A DNA stretch of 64,000 nucleotides from Rhizodiscina lignyota (lineage: Eukaryota; Ascomycota; Dothideomycetes; Aulographales; Rhizodiscinaceae). This document shows, one piece after another, positions 10,498 to 21,335 of this stretch. The stretch is taken from the NCBI GenBank assembly GCA_010015805.1, contig ML978125.1:1116001-1180000 (forward strand), read 5' to 3'. The position numbers and the translations under genes were made by a program. Under the pieces are notes generated by a model, which saw only the letters and a list, made by a program, of their open reading frames with translations, made no database searches and was not told where the DNA came from. Position 1 is the stretch's first letter, and every line of letters begins with the position of its first letter.

Positions 10498-12511
10498 TGC
10501 GGCCAGAATTTGTGGGGGAATCCGGGGGTGAAATGTTCCCGTCAAGCAGATTGGCCGTTTCGAGGTGAAATTTCAATAGAGACGATGCATTGGCGGAAGC
10601 GTCTTGGTTGTTTTACTTTTACTGCATCATGGGCGTTGCACACGGACGATGGATAATCCAGGGTTTTTGGTCATTTGCTGTTTGCCTGTAAATTCGTGAA
10701 ACGTAGTAGTCACTTTCTCTCGACTCGCAAAAAGGGTCTTGAGCCAATGCATGTTACAGTAGTGTCTACTGTCCTGCGCACTCTGTCACTTTATCCAGCG
10801 ATCCGCACTCCTTCCAAATTTCGCGCTGTCATCTCGCGAGTCACTATCGGAGGCGGCACTCGCCCGCCCTGAATCAGTGCTGTGGATTCGCTGGCAGACC
10901 CCAGAGCTGGATATTGTTGCGTGTGTTGCACAGCGTGGATGAAATGGCATTTGGACCGAATTCGGCGGGCCGCAGGCGCCCCTAATGCACTCTGTATGCA
11001 CGTTGCGCGCAATTCCAGCTGCGTGCCATTCTTCTCGCTGACAAGCGAAGTGCAAGGCAGAGGCACGCTGCAAAGAATCGAGGCCGCCTGTAATTGATCG
11101 CCTTTGCCGGCCTGCCTATCCTGCCCTGCGCCGGGCGCTTCGACCTTCTCGTCTGATTTCCTTCGATTTTGCCGTGAACAACTAGTCTCCCATCCGCTCC
11201 ACCGCCAGCGCGACCGTTGCGACAAGGAATCCCCCCATCCCACGCTCTCGGGCGGAAGCAGCTTCACGAGAGCAGAGGCAACTCCACCTGCGCGTGCGAG
11301 AAGGGAACCCGGCGCCGTTCCATCCATGCTCTTGCTTCCCTATTCCCGTGTGCTAACTCGTGGGAGGCGACGGTAACGCACCCCGGTTCTCTCACCTTGG
11401 CCCATCCATGCAGGCGCCCTTTATCGGCGCCATCTGAGCTGGCGCTGCTGCTGGCTGCTCGTACGTTCCTGGTGGCCCATGGGCAATGTGATCAGTTTTC
11501 TTACCATCCCCCCATCCTTCCGTCTGCTGCTCTGTCAGGCTCACTCATTCCTTTTTCCTGCTCTGCTCTGCTCTTCTCTTCTCTTCTAATTGCCGCTGGC
11601 CCGTTTCCATTCTTTTCGTGCTGCTCTCGCTTTCCCGCTCTGCCTGGCGCATTCGATATATTCCTCTCGTTTTTCCCTTTGCTGCCCGTGGATGAGGAAC
11701 AGTGACGGTAGTTCGGGACCGGGAAGGTGCTTGACAGCTTGGTTAGCTGCGTTGAACAAGAGCTCCCTTCAAGCTTCGAGTTGCGCCGCAGTCGAATATA
11801 TCCAGGAGATCCAGGAGGGCCGAACGCACTTTGTACATTAATGGGCAATCTGTTTGAAGGTGAATTTTAGCTGTACTCTTTGTAGAAGTGGCGCTCATAA
11901 CCTTGCTGCAGACATCGTCATCGATATCGACATCGCCATCACGCTTACCGTCGCATATATCTACTGCTTCAAAGTCTCTGTTAAATGCTCTTCGAAGAGC
12001 TGGCAATCTGCGTGAAGGTAATTTCAAACCGCCTTTTTGTAGAGGTGGCGCTCGGCAATTCGCTGTGGACACCGACATCGCGCTTACCATCGCGTAGACT
12101 TACTACCTCAACATTCTCTATTGAGCACGCTTGGAAGAAACCAGCTCACGTATTTATTGTCTTGCCGACTGCTCACTACCGTCTTTATCGGCGCGGGAAA
12201 GTCTAAAGGGCCCAACGAGACGCTATTCACAGTATTTGCAGTGCCTCGGCGATCCATTGGTAATCTGCTCAACGCAAGGCCGAAACCAGCATCCTTTAGG
12301 CAGCACAGCTATTCACAAGTAGCGTGCTATTGATGCCGAGAATTAGGTTGCTTTGGAATCAGCGATTTGCGTTGCTATTGTGCTCATTACAATGCGGAAC
12401 CTCTCCTGGTGTTTAAAACCACACAACCTCCAGGTTTCCTAAACTGCGTTTCTATCCACCCTCCCACTTCTCAACATTGATATTGGTACGCCGCTTTCAC
12501 TCGAGCCTCTA
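10498..12511. other. Long intergenic region with C/T-rich tract and a duplicated segment
   Basis: No gene is supported between the chitin synthase and the WD40 gene. About 11480-11700 is strongly C/T-biased on the plus strand, like a promoter or 5' leader. It is followed by the ~158-bp direct duplication listed separately. Frames up to 178 codons exist on both strands, but they are of biased composition without family motifs or splice signals. Confidence 0.5.
11843..12120. repeat. Imperfect direct repeat, two copies ~158 bp apart
   Basis: Copy 1 starts near 11844 (GGCAATCTGTTTGAAGGT) and copy 2 near 12002 (GGCAATCTGCGTGAAGGT). Matching landmarks follow in the same order: GTAGAAGTGGCGCTC at 11882 with GTAGAGGTGGCGCTC at 12039, and CGCTTACCGTCGC at 11942 with CGCTTACCATCGC at 12081. 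The offset falls from 158 to 139 in the last part, so copy 2 has lost about 18 bp. Faint similarity continues near 12250. Origin unknown. Confidence 0.65.
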
Positions 12512-14257
12512 ATGTCAACGGTTGTGGGAGCTCAGACTCAAATTCAAGATGAAATCACGCAAGTCGAAGAAGCACTGAGCGAGATGCATGATACGCCAGT
12601 ATCGGCACCAACAGGACTCAGTAATCCTGGCCACTTGAACTATACATCTCAGGGACAGGAGTCTAGAGAAGAAATCGAACTGAGGAGTTCACTCGTTTCG
12701 GACCTGTTCTCGGCAAACCCTTCACACAGCAGTGTCAACATGGGCTCATGGTATGAAGGCACTTTGAACGCTTTCCAGTTTGAGGAACCTAGTGTTACTG
12801 TCAATCCAGTCTTCCGGATTTTGACTCAGTCGAATGAGGCCTCACGTGCGGTGGACCCACATCTTGGATCACAGCCCGGTGCCACAGATAGCTCCCCGAC
12901 ATATCGAGATCTTTTGGAGGAATCACGCTTGCAGAACTATGAGGTAGACGTCTGCAAGTTCATCGACAACTGGACTTTTGTCACTAAGCTCCGCCTCGCG
13001 TCACAGAGGATGTTCACCGAGGTTCCCGGCTCTGACGTCTTGACGTCTTCCAGGCCATCTCATGTTCGAGCTGAGGAGGTGAATGAGGACACATACGACA
13101 TGCAGGGCATCGACTGGACGCGAATTGGTACGAGTGGGATGCAAGCGCGCAAGGCGCGTGATTGCTATTGTGAAGCTGTCAGTGGAGACTGTTTTACAGA
13201 GTTGGAGAGAAAGAGCTTCAGCAGCGAAGGAATCGAAAATTGTGACAGTCTCTTCCGGTTTCGACGCATGAACACCAAGCATCGAGCCTGGATCCAACAT
13301 TTCCAACTCCGCAACCTCATGGCCGTCACGTCTCACAACGACATCTTCTACGCGGCACGCTCGAAAGTGCACTGTACCGACGCGGTCGGAGGCGTCAACG
13401 CAACAGTGATGGACCTCTCCGGACCTGCTTCCAGTCTCTCTGGCGAGAGCTCCTTCCGCATCACAACACTCGCCGCCGCAAGCAATCTCGTCGTTAGCGG
13501 ATCTTACACCGGCGAATACGCGATGGCCTCGCTGGACTCGATGTCCAGCTCACCCCCCACCATCGGCCTCATCACGCCAGACCACGAAGGCATCATCTGC
13601 CACGTCGACCTCTTTGCGCGCCGCGGCATCGGCCAGCCCACCTCAGCCGCCTTCTCCAGCAACGACCAGCACGTCCGCGTGCTCGACTGCGCCACGAACA
13701 CGTTCGTCAGCAGCTTCAAGTACCCCTACTCGGTGAACTGCAGCGTCGCAGACCCGCACGCGCAGATGCGCCTCGTCGTCGGCGACAGCAACACCGCGCT
13801 GCTCACCAACGCAGATGACGGCCAGGTGCTGACGGAGATCGCACACCATACCGGGAACATCTTCGCTGCGAGCTGGTGCGGGGATGGCGTGCATGTCGCG
13901 ACGGGCGCGGAGGACGGCCGCGTGCTGGTTTACGATATGCGGAAGTGGAGCGCGCCGGTGGCTGATATCGCCTGCGTGAAGGCTTGTCCGCGATCGCTTC
14001 GCTTCTCCTCTCGTGGCCCATCGATGCTGTTGGTTGCGGAGGCGGAGGATGCTGTAGAGGTTGTCGAGGCAGGCGGCGGCATGTTCCAGAAGCGGCAAGT
14101 GGTGGAGTTTTTCGGATCTGTTGGAGGTGCTGAGTGGCGGCCGGACGGAAAAGGTTTCTGGGTGGCGAATGGAGACGCGAAGTTTGGTGGACTGATGCAG
14201 TTCGACATGATGGGCGCTAGGTTGGCGCCATCGGCTCAATCAAAGCTCTACTTTTGA
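12512..14257 (+). CDS. WD40-repeat protein (resembles the fission yeast C2A9.03 family)
   Basis: A single uninterrupted exon of 581 codons from an ATG at 12512. Residues 1-190 are poorly conserved and acidic. A block near residues 195-280 containing M-Q-G-I-D-W and then F-R-F-R-R-M-N precedes about six WD-like blades, with clear cores such as V-A-T-G-A-E-D-G-R-V-L-V-Y-D-M-R. From memory this order matches a conserved fungal protein family known only as an uncharacterised WD-repeat protein, so a propeller scaffold role is all that can be said. GC content rises visibly in the second half. The gene stands alone with long non-coding flanks. Confidence 0.8.
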   Translation: MSTVVGAQTQIQDEITQVEEALSEMHDTPVSAPTGLSNPGHLNYTSQGQESREEIELRSSLVSDLFSANPSHSSVNMGSWYEGTLNAFQFEEPSVTVNPVFRILTQSNEASRAVDPHLGSQPGATDSSPTYRDLLEESRLQNYEVDVCKFIDNWTFVTKLRLASQRMFTEVPGSDVLTSSRPSHVRAEEVNEDTYDMQGIDWTRIGTSGMQARKARDCYCEAVSGDCFTELERKSFSSEGIENCDSLFRFRRMNTKHRAWIQHFQLRNLMAVTSHNDIFYAARSKVHCTDAVGGVNATVMDLSGPASSLSGESSFRITTLAAASNLVVSGSYTGEYAMASLDSMSSSPPTIGLITPDHEGIICHVDLFARRGIGQPTSAAFSSNDQHVRVLDCATNTFVSSFKYPYSVNCSVADPHAQMRLVVGDSNTALLTNADDGQVLTEIAHHTGNIFAASWCGDGVHVATGAEDGRVLVYDMRKWSAPVADIACVKACPRSLRFSSRGPSMLLVAEAEDAVEVVEAGGGMFQKRQVVEFFGSVGGAEWRPDGKGFWVANGDAKFGGLMQFDMMGARLAPSAQSKLYF

Positions 14258-14805
14258 GCAGGTGCGAATTAGCAACGCTGGGTTGATGCCGGACAAAAGA
14301 GACGGATAGAACGGGATGTATATGATGGGATTGGATATAACATATGTCCCGGCTGGGAAACGAGCAACACTTTAAACCGCTACATCTAGGACGACCCCAA
14401 AGGAAATTCGACATTTCAACCTTCGCGTCCACTTCACGCTTTCTTCTCGAACACGCCGAATATAGCTGGACGAACCATTGGACGATTTGCTGGACGACGA
14501 ACACGAAATACGAACGTTGGCACTCTCATCCTCTGAGAGTGGCTGCCAATTGGCAAAAGCATTTTCGGTTTGCGGCGTTTCTGTACATGATGCATTTGGA
14601 AAGGGTTGGGATCTCGCATTCACAGCGTGCATACTTCCAGCATTGCAGGCGAAACATGGTGTTATTTGCTTTTATATACCTTTGCTGCTTTTGAGGCGTG
14701 ATTTACGACTGCACATCACATGTACTGTAAGGAGGGGAGCTGGATACAACTTCATAGCACATTTGACCGACATCATTTCCCTGTATCGTGCCTTGCTGCT
14801 ATCCT
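14258..14805. other. Convergent 3' region, no gene seen
   Basis: This interval separates the 3' ends of the WD40 gene (plus) and the alpha/beta hydrolase gene (minus). Several overlapping short frames occur on both strands but none shows family motifs. It most likely holds two 3' UTRs. Confidence 0.5.
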
Positions 14806-17378
14806 TCACATCATCGGGTGACTCCAGAAACGAGGCATCCCGTAGCCCATCCCCAGATCTGTAAACACTCTCTTGACTTCCTCATGGGCGGCGGCGGCGT
14901 CGGCGTACTCTTGCGCAATGGCGTTGGAGACGCTCTCGATGTTCTGGCCCGGCATTGGGGTGTTGAATGGGAATTGCACGACGGGGCAGGTCGTCCCCGG
15001 CTCGGGCAGTGTTCCGTTGTGGAAGTAGGCTCTGATCGCGGCGGTCGTGCAGTGCGAATACGCGGCTAACGTACAGTGCTATTGACAGTTAGTATCAATA
15101 CTTGTAGACATTACCAAGTTTCCGCCGAGCTGGACGAGAGCTGCAATGGCGTCCATTTTCCGTGATATCGAGACGCAAATCTTCTGAGGCAGGCTGGGCA
15201 AGATACTCCCCGATAACCTCGAATGTAACTTCACCAACGCGAGGAAGATTTTTAGGAGTACCCGGGTGACTTTGATAGCGTGGCTCTCAGACCGCTCGCT
15301 CGCTGGAAACTAGCTCCCTCGCATGTGGGCAGTGATGACTTACGCCTGCGGTGTCGTGCGTGAGTACGACGGAGCCGGGGAATCTCGCTGCTTGATTGTG
15401 CGCGCTGTTTGAGAGTCAGTCCATGTACGAGAAAAGTCTTTGAACAGGGAGACTTGCCTCTTGATAGGACATATCGGGTCCGCCGTGTTGCCAATCCACA
15501 AAATCGGCGTGCTAGTATTCCCACCCCATGGGCCACTGAAGCGGATATTCCGCGCCTTCCATCCAGCACAGCGCATGTGAAGGGCCGTCATTAGCCCTCC
15601 ACCAACGGGGCTCACACCATCCAGTTCGCGCATGTGCTGCCTGAAGTACTCGACATCGAAAGCGTCGAAAGGGTCCGCATCTGCGCACTCAATGGCACGG
15701 CTGGCATCGCTGATGAGCGGAGTCGGAAATGAAGAGCCAGCACGTCTACCAAATGGGATCGGAGAGTACTTCTCCATGAATTGAGCCACCATGCTCAGGT
15801 CTCCGATCTCAAGATGGCGGAATAGCGTTGCGAGGGTTGGGAACAAGATGACAGGGGAGTAGAGCGTCTGGAAAACGAAGCCCTTGACTGCGCTGTATGA
15901 GAGGACGTCCGGGCCCCAGGTCGCTTGGACGGGAAGCGGATTATGGTACAACTCCCACAGAATCGACTGGAACGACTCGCGGACTTCGGCGGGCGTAGAG
16001 TTGTTTTGGGCCAATTCGCAGTGCTCCGGTCCTGCCGCGGCACAGTGCTCGTAGAATGTGTCCATGGCCTTCTCGGTGTCGGTTACGCTTCCCACCCAGT
16101 GTCCTCCAGTGAAGTCCTCGGGCTCGAGCACACCATCGAGGATCATACGGCCGACGTTGTCGGGGAACATGGCGGCGAAAGTAGCGCCGAGATAGGTCCC
16201 GTATGAAAAGCCCCAGTACTGGAGTTTGGCCTTGTATTTCTTCCCGCCGTCCCAGCGGCCTTTGGATTCGGCGTTGGATCCTGCGTTGGATTCTGGCTCG
16301 GCTTCTTCAGTCCGGAAACGAGATATGCGAGACTGAGAAGTCGGTAATAGCTTGGCCACCTCCTTTTCGCGCCACTGCTCATGCTTCTCTGCGAGCTCGA
16401 GCATGTCTCGCGCGACATGTGCCGTGCTGACATAGTTCAGGATATTACCAGGTTGAGAGGCTTTAACATTGCAAGACTCGGTATAAGCCTTGTTCATAGA
16501 GAGCAGTCGACCAAGAGCTGCATTCGAGCTCCCAGGTAGCCCTTCCTCTACACTTCGAAGCATCCAAATCCATCGGTACTCATTATCATCAAAGCAGTAC
16601 GCAGATGGTGTTGTCTCGCCAATTCCACGGGGATCGAAGCCGATGATATCGTGGAACTTCTCTGTTGAATTCGCGGAAGCTTCAAGAACGGGGTTGCCAG
16701 AATCGACATATCTCTGCAGACCTTCGCCGCCGAATTGAGCGAATAAGGTCCCTGGGCCCCCTGGCCCGCCCGGGTTGATAAAGATGGGGCCATTGTATCG
16801 CGGATCAGTGACTGGAACCTTGGCCGGTACTCTCAATACTCCAAGGCTAACAGGCTCGCCGTCCTTCGTCCCATTCCAGTAATCAAGTGGAAGTAGTAAT
16901 CGAGCACATTGCAGATGCCCAAAGCACTTGTGATACACCAGCTCCTCGGAGGCTGTTATCTGCGTTATGAATAGTTAGTAAATTGGAAGGTTTTATGGCC
17001 ATCATCGCCTCCAACCCCCGACTCGGGCATGCCAATACGCCTCAAGGTGTACAACGCAAAGTGGCCCCAGCCAATCCAGCCATGCCACAAATGAATCCTA
17101 CATCAGGAGCCTGAGTGCTTGCTTACATTTGGCCACTCAAATGGGTTCGCAGCAGACGTCGTCTGTGAAGTTGAATGTGGCCAGGAAGCATATTTCGAAG
17201 AAACAGCTTCGATATTGATAATGATAACAGGGTGGACGAAGCGACGAAAGAGAAATATTGAAAGTCCGACAGCGAAGACCAGACGCATCAGCCACCACTT
17301 GCGGCGCCGGTACGGTTTACCACATTGCACGCCGCGATAAACTTGAACATTCCCCTTCTCGTTCATATCGTCATACAT
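14806..17378 (-). CDS. Membrane-anchored alpha/beta hydrolase, peptidase S33 (tripeptidyl aminopeptidase-like)
   Basis: Exons (minus): 17378-17127, 16959-15458, 15404-15344, 15078-14806; about 695 aa. A basic cytoplasmic head is followed near residues 25-50 by one hydrophobic helix with flanking arginines, a type II signal anchor rather than a cleavable signal. The hydrolase has the oxyanion-region PGGPGG, the nucleophile elbow G-F-S-Y-G, the acid in G-N-T-A-D-P and the catalytic His in D-T-A-G-H-C, so the triad is complete. The C-terminal third is the TAP-like domain. The intron 15457-15405 has a GC donor (GCAAGT); no GT donor nearby restores the PIKSA...FPGSVVLT frame. The last intron (15343-15079, 265 nt) is unusually long. 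Likely cleaves N-terminal peptides or esters outside the cytosol; substrate unknown. Confidence 0.85.
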
Positions 17379-18370
17379 GCTTCATGAAAGCCGCAGGTAT
17401 CAGTGGAAGTGGAGAAGCACACGGGATGTTGATATAAGAGGAAGGTCAGGCAGCAGCTTTCCAGCGCGAGTAAGGGGAGGAGCCTCGAAGGATTGATTCC
17501 CTTGGAGGATGCGGAGCAGCGCCGCATCCGTTCGGCGGGACGCCGATCACTTGCGGACACATAAATACGAGGGCAGAGCTGCAGCGTGCCGTGGCATTGA
17601 ATTGTGTTTCAGATCCACTTTGGGCGGAGCATGACCCCTCAGTGCTTTGCATGGGAGAAGTCGATATAAGAACGGAGGGATGGGGAGCAAATTTAAGGAC
17701 GACGTGGAGAGCGCTTTGACGCTCTGCGTGCCCCATCCGGCACTTCGGCTCCACACTATTTTGGGTTGGAAGCACAAACCAACATACTTCCGATGTACCT
17801 CTTCTCTTGTGCGTCATTCCGCCTCTCTCACCTTCCTCTGTCAGTTTCTGTTCGATACGTGAGCTGGACGGAGCTATTGTGGCGTCACAAGCGAAAGGCT
17901 CGCTGTGCGTGAAGGTCACGCGAGCAGCGAATTTATGAGAACGCAATTTTCCATTTTGCCCGGCCTACTATCGATGCAAGAGACAAACTAGGCTGTGTGG
18001 TTTCTGAGCAAGAGCAAAAGTATCATTTCAACCCGGCGGGTATCTCTTTCGGCCAGTCAATCAGTCCTACTTGAACGACATGCAAGAAGCCATATGTTCG
18101 GTCCGATGCTGTTTATTACCTCCCGAGCGGAAGTAGGAAACGAGGAAGAAGAAGAAAACCACAGCCGTGTACCTTGGTGCCGGGGCTTGTGAGCATATGA
18201 AAACCTCCGGGGTGATGTGAAGCAACCATTTTGTCGTCCGTTTTGAGAAAAGCAATCCGTCCCGCGAAACATATCGTGTCAGTCTTTTGGCAGTGTCCGT
18301 TGCCTTTGCCCTTCTACCGTCGAGTCGTGTATGCAATGTTGGCGATCGAGGCGAACGTATCGGAAGTCAG
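17379..18370. other. Promoter of the hydrolase gene and 3' flank of the RRM gene
   Basis: No supported gene. The longest frames (up to 166 codons, minus) carry no recognisable domain. Two similar TATAAGA-containing segments occur near 17430 and 17660, but nothing more can be assigned. Confidence 0.45.
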
Positions 18371-19303
18371 TTACCATTGGCCACCACCACCTTGCTGGGT
18401 GTTCTGGTCTTGCTGACCCCAGCCGCCGCCGCCGCCGCTACCACCTTGGTTGTAGCCGCCGCCTTGCTGGCCGCCTTGCTGACCGCCGTACTGGCCTCCG
18501 CCACCTCCGCCGTACTGCTGGTTGGAGGAGCCCCACTGTCCAGCACCACTGCTACCATAACCTTATTATCAAATTAGCATCGCCTAGAGCTAACGCGTGG
18601 AACAGAACTCACCTTGCTGACGTTGACCGTAGCCGCCGCCCCCGCCTGAGACGGCTGAGTTAGCCCCCATTACGACCGAGACTTAACCAACGGCACGAAT
18701 GAACTCACCATAGCTACCACCACCTTGGCCCCAGCTGCCGCCTTCACCACCGCCAGTTCCAGGAGCATTGTAACCACCGCGACCCTGGCCGAATCCACCT
18801 CCTCCACCGGAGCGCGATCGATCCGAGGCCTTGTCAACGCGGATGGTACGCCCATCGAACCTGAGTGTCAGTTAGCTGGGAGCTCCCATCCCATCGCAAA
18901 GTAGCGAGTCGAGAGAGACACGGCGTGCGATTCAGTCGACGGAGCGCAACGAAATCCGGCGTCGTAAGAAATGGCGCTAGCACTCACTCGACGTTGTTCA
19001 TCGCATTGATCGCGGCTTCCGCATCAGCATCCTGAGCGAATCTCACAAAGCCAAAGCCACGGCTGCGGCCAGTGTCGCGGTCCTTGACGACAATCTTGAG
19101 TGAAGTGTTAGAGCCTGCCGACCAGAAAAAACCTTTCCCAGGGACATACCGCTTCGTCGACCTGGCCAAACTCCTCGAACTTGGAGCGCAGAGTCTGGTC
19201 ATCTGTGTGCCATGCTAGGCCACTGTTTGGTGCATCAGTAGAGGTGTCTTGAGGTCACTCGAGCGTGGTGGGAGAATTCTCACCCGATAAACAGCTTTGA
19301 CAT
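18371..19303 (-). CDS. Glycine-rich RNA-binding protein with one RRM
   Basis: Six exons (minus): 19303-19284, 19222-19150, 19094-18988, 18860-18709, 18645-18613, 18561-18371; product about 191 aa. Residues 1-80 form one RRM: RNP2 is KLFIGG and RNP1 is RGFGFVRF, followed by the V-x-K-A end of the fold. The remaining 110 residues are Gly/Gln/Tyr-rich repeats (GGGYNQGG-like), a low-complexity tail of the type that drives condensate formation. Small proteins of this design act in mRNA splicing, export or cold response. Exon 1 is only 20 nt, and all introns start GTGAGN or GTATGT. The fourth intron has two in-frame acceptors 9 nt apart (exon starting at 18645 or 18654); the distal one sits better relative to the CTAAC branch. 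The fold is certain; the cellular role is not. Confidence 0.9.
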
Positions 19304-21335
19304 GATACGTCACTGCAACTTGAATGATGCGTCTGCTTGACGTCTGCGATGGTTCAGTTAACGACAGTCCGAATGAAAGAGGGTTGAGAGCGACTCGAGC
19401 GTCGGATAAAGGAGCGGGTAAAAGTTGCAATGGGCAGAGGTATGGTGAATGCGCCGTATCAAGCCGCCGGCCAGGCAGCAGATTTGAGGGCAGGAGGACC
19501 AACTGTATTTGCGCGCGGGCACTTGCGCAGAGGTGAGGATGGCGCGCGATTCTGGCGCGACGGCGGACGAGGGTGTGCGGCCTTGCTCTCGGGGTGACAG
19601 AGCGTTGCGGAAGATTTCTGGTGGAGGGTCAAGGAGATTGAGTCGATTGTAGAAGAGTGAGACCGCAGAAGGAATGGCGGGGCAAAAGCAAATTCGAAAC
19701 TGGGATAGAGTGGAAGCGCACCCCGCCCTCGAGCGCTAATCAGGACGCTCTAATCGTCCAGACGCGTATTTAGCTGGACTGAGCGAGCAGCGTGTGTGGC
19801 TGTGGCGGAGAAATGCGTGGTGAGGGCTGAAAGCGGGAGAGCAGCAGGCGCTACCACTCGCCGCGGGCATGGGAGCGCATCCGCCATTGGAGGAGCAGGG
19901 CGGCGAGAGAGCAGTGGGCAGAGTGGACAGCGCGAATTGGCCGCCGGGCCTAGCCATGCACTGCTCGCTCGCCAGCGGCGGAGCCAATGGGCGGAGGCTC
20001 AGGAGGCTCAATGGGAGAGGAGGCCTCTGCTGTCCCGTGTTCGCTGCCTCATGCGAGCCAGTCGGCAGCGCGACGGCCGGTCAGGAATAGGGCAGCACTC
20101 GGGCGACGTTAGCACTCTACTGCCACTGCCGGGCGTGCCTTATGCAATGCAGGGCCGGTCATCATTGTATGGGGGCAGGATCAAGGGTGGAGCAGTGGGC
20201 ATGATCTCGAGCTAGCTGTACGTATCTCCGCAAACGCGCATGGCCCAAAATGTGGTAGCGAGCTGCTGGGAATGCAGCGCGACAGGGAAGACTCTGAATG
20301 GGAAAGCAGGTTTGCCCGCTTGGCCTGAGGCGACAGACAATCCTTCCGGCCTGGGTCGCGCGCTGCTGCTTAAGAGGCAGTTGATATACGGCGGCATCAT
20401 CATCGTGCTTGCAGCCCAACGCTCAGCATGACACGGGCAGCACAGGTGAAAGAAGCTTATCACCATTTATCGCTTGAACGGGGCGTCGTGCGATCCTTGC
20501 GCTTCCTTCCTCCTCTGCTCTCAACTCGCAGCAGCTTAGTCAAGGCGTGCTATTGCCTCGCTATCGCATGCGAACAGCTCGCCATCCAGCGCGCAAGCCA
20601 ACCACGGCGCGCCCAGGCCTGCGCTGCCTGCAGCTAACGCCCGCTCCAGCCAGCGCTTTTGTCCGTGCCCGCGTAAATCAACGTCGAAGCCGATCCGCAA
20701 GGCCACTTCTACAAATTGTCGCAGATTGTCGCTGTCCGCGGCGTGCAGCGATCGCTTTCTGTAGTGTGTACGCCGCACCATGTACCATACTCTGACTCTA
20801 TGTGCGTGCTTCGAATTGGGGAGGCACGATGCGCTGCACGTGCTTTCCGACGTAGGCCATGAGGCTCCATGCCGCCGACTTGCCTTTTCTTCTTCCTCTC
20901 AGCATGTCACTGATGTCACTTCAATGCCGTCGCTCTCCTTACTTTCCAGTCGCACTGCATCTGCCATCCGCGCCTCTTGTACCTGCTTCGCCTCAGCTCG
21001 CTGCACGTCTCACCACTACTGACCCTCGAATCGCGCCACACCAAGCACGATGCCAAAACTTCCACTGTCCATCCCACCGTTCTGGCGCTTGAGGTCTTGA
21101 CTTCATTACACCGCAGACGAATCTTTCCGCCGGAACTTTGACCCCACGCCATTGGCCCCGCATACGCTGTGCGACAGACCAGCAGCGGGCGGTGGAGATC
21201 GCCCAACCTTGAATCTCTCACAGCGGTGAGTGGAGTTCCAACTCCGGGGACCGACTTTCCCCAAGCTGACCAGGCTATGACTCGAGATCTCAGGGCCCCT
21301 GTCGTCCTGAGTATACCACTTCGCCCATCTGCTGA
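19304..21335. other. 2 kb non-coding interval between divergent genes
   Basis: This is the shared upstream region of the RRM gene (minus) and the conserved unknown gene (plus). It is GC-rich around 19700-20150 and less so after 20400. Frames up to 178 codons are present on both strands, but none has a domain, a codon pattern or introns I could support. No tRNA-like clover-leaf was recognised. Confidence 0.45.

Noticed and set aside
10791-11327. 178-codon minus-strand frame in the intergenic region
   Set aside because: No recognisable motif, no splice signals, and the composition follows local GC content.
13643-14239. 198-codon minus-strand frame over the WD40 gene
   Set aside because: Antisense shadow in the GC-rich half of the WD40 coding region.
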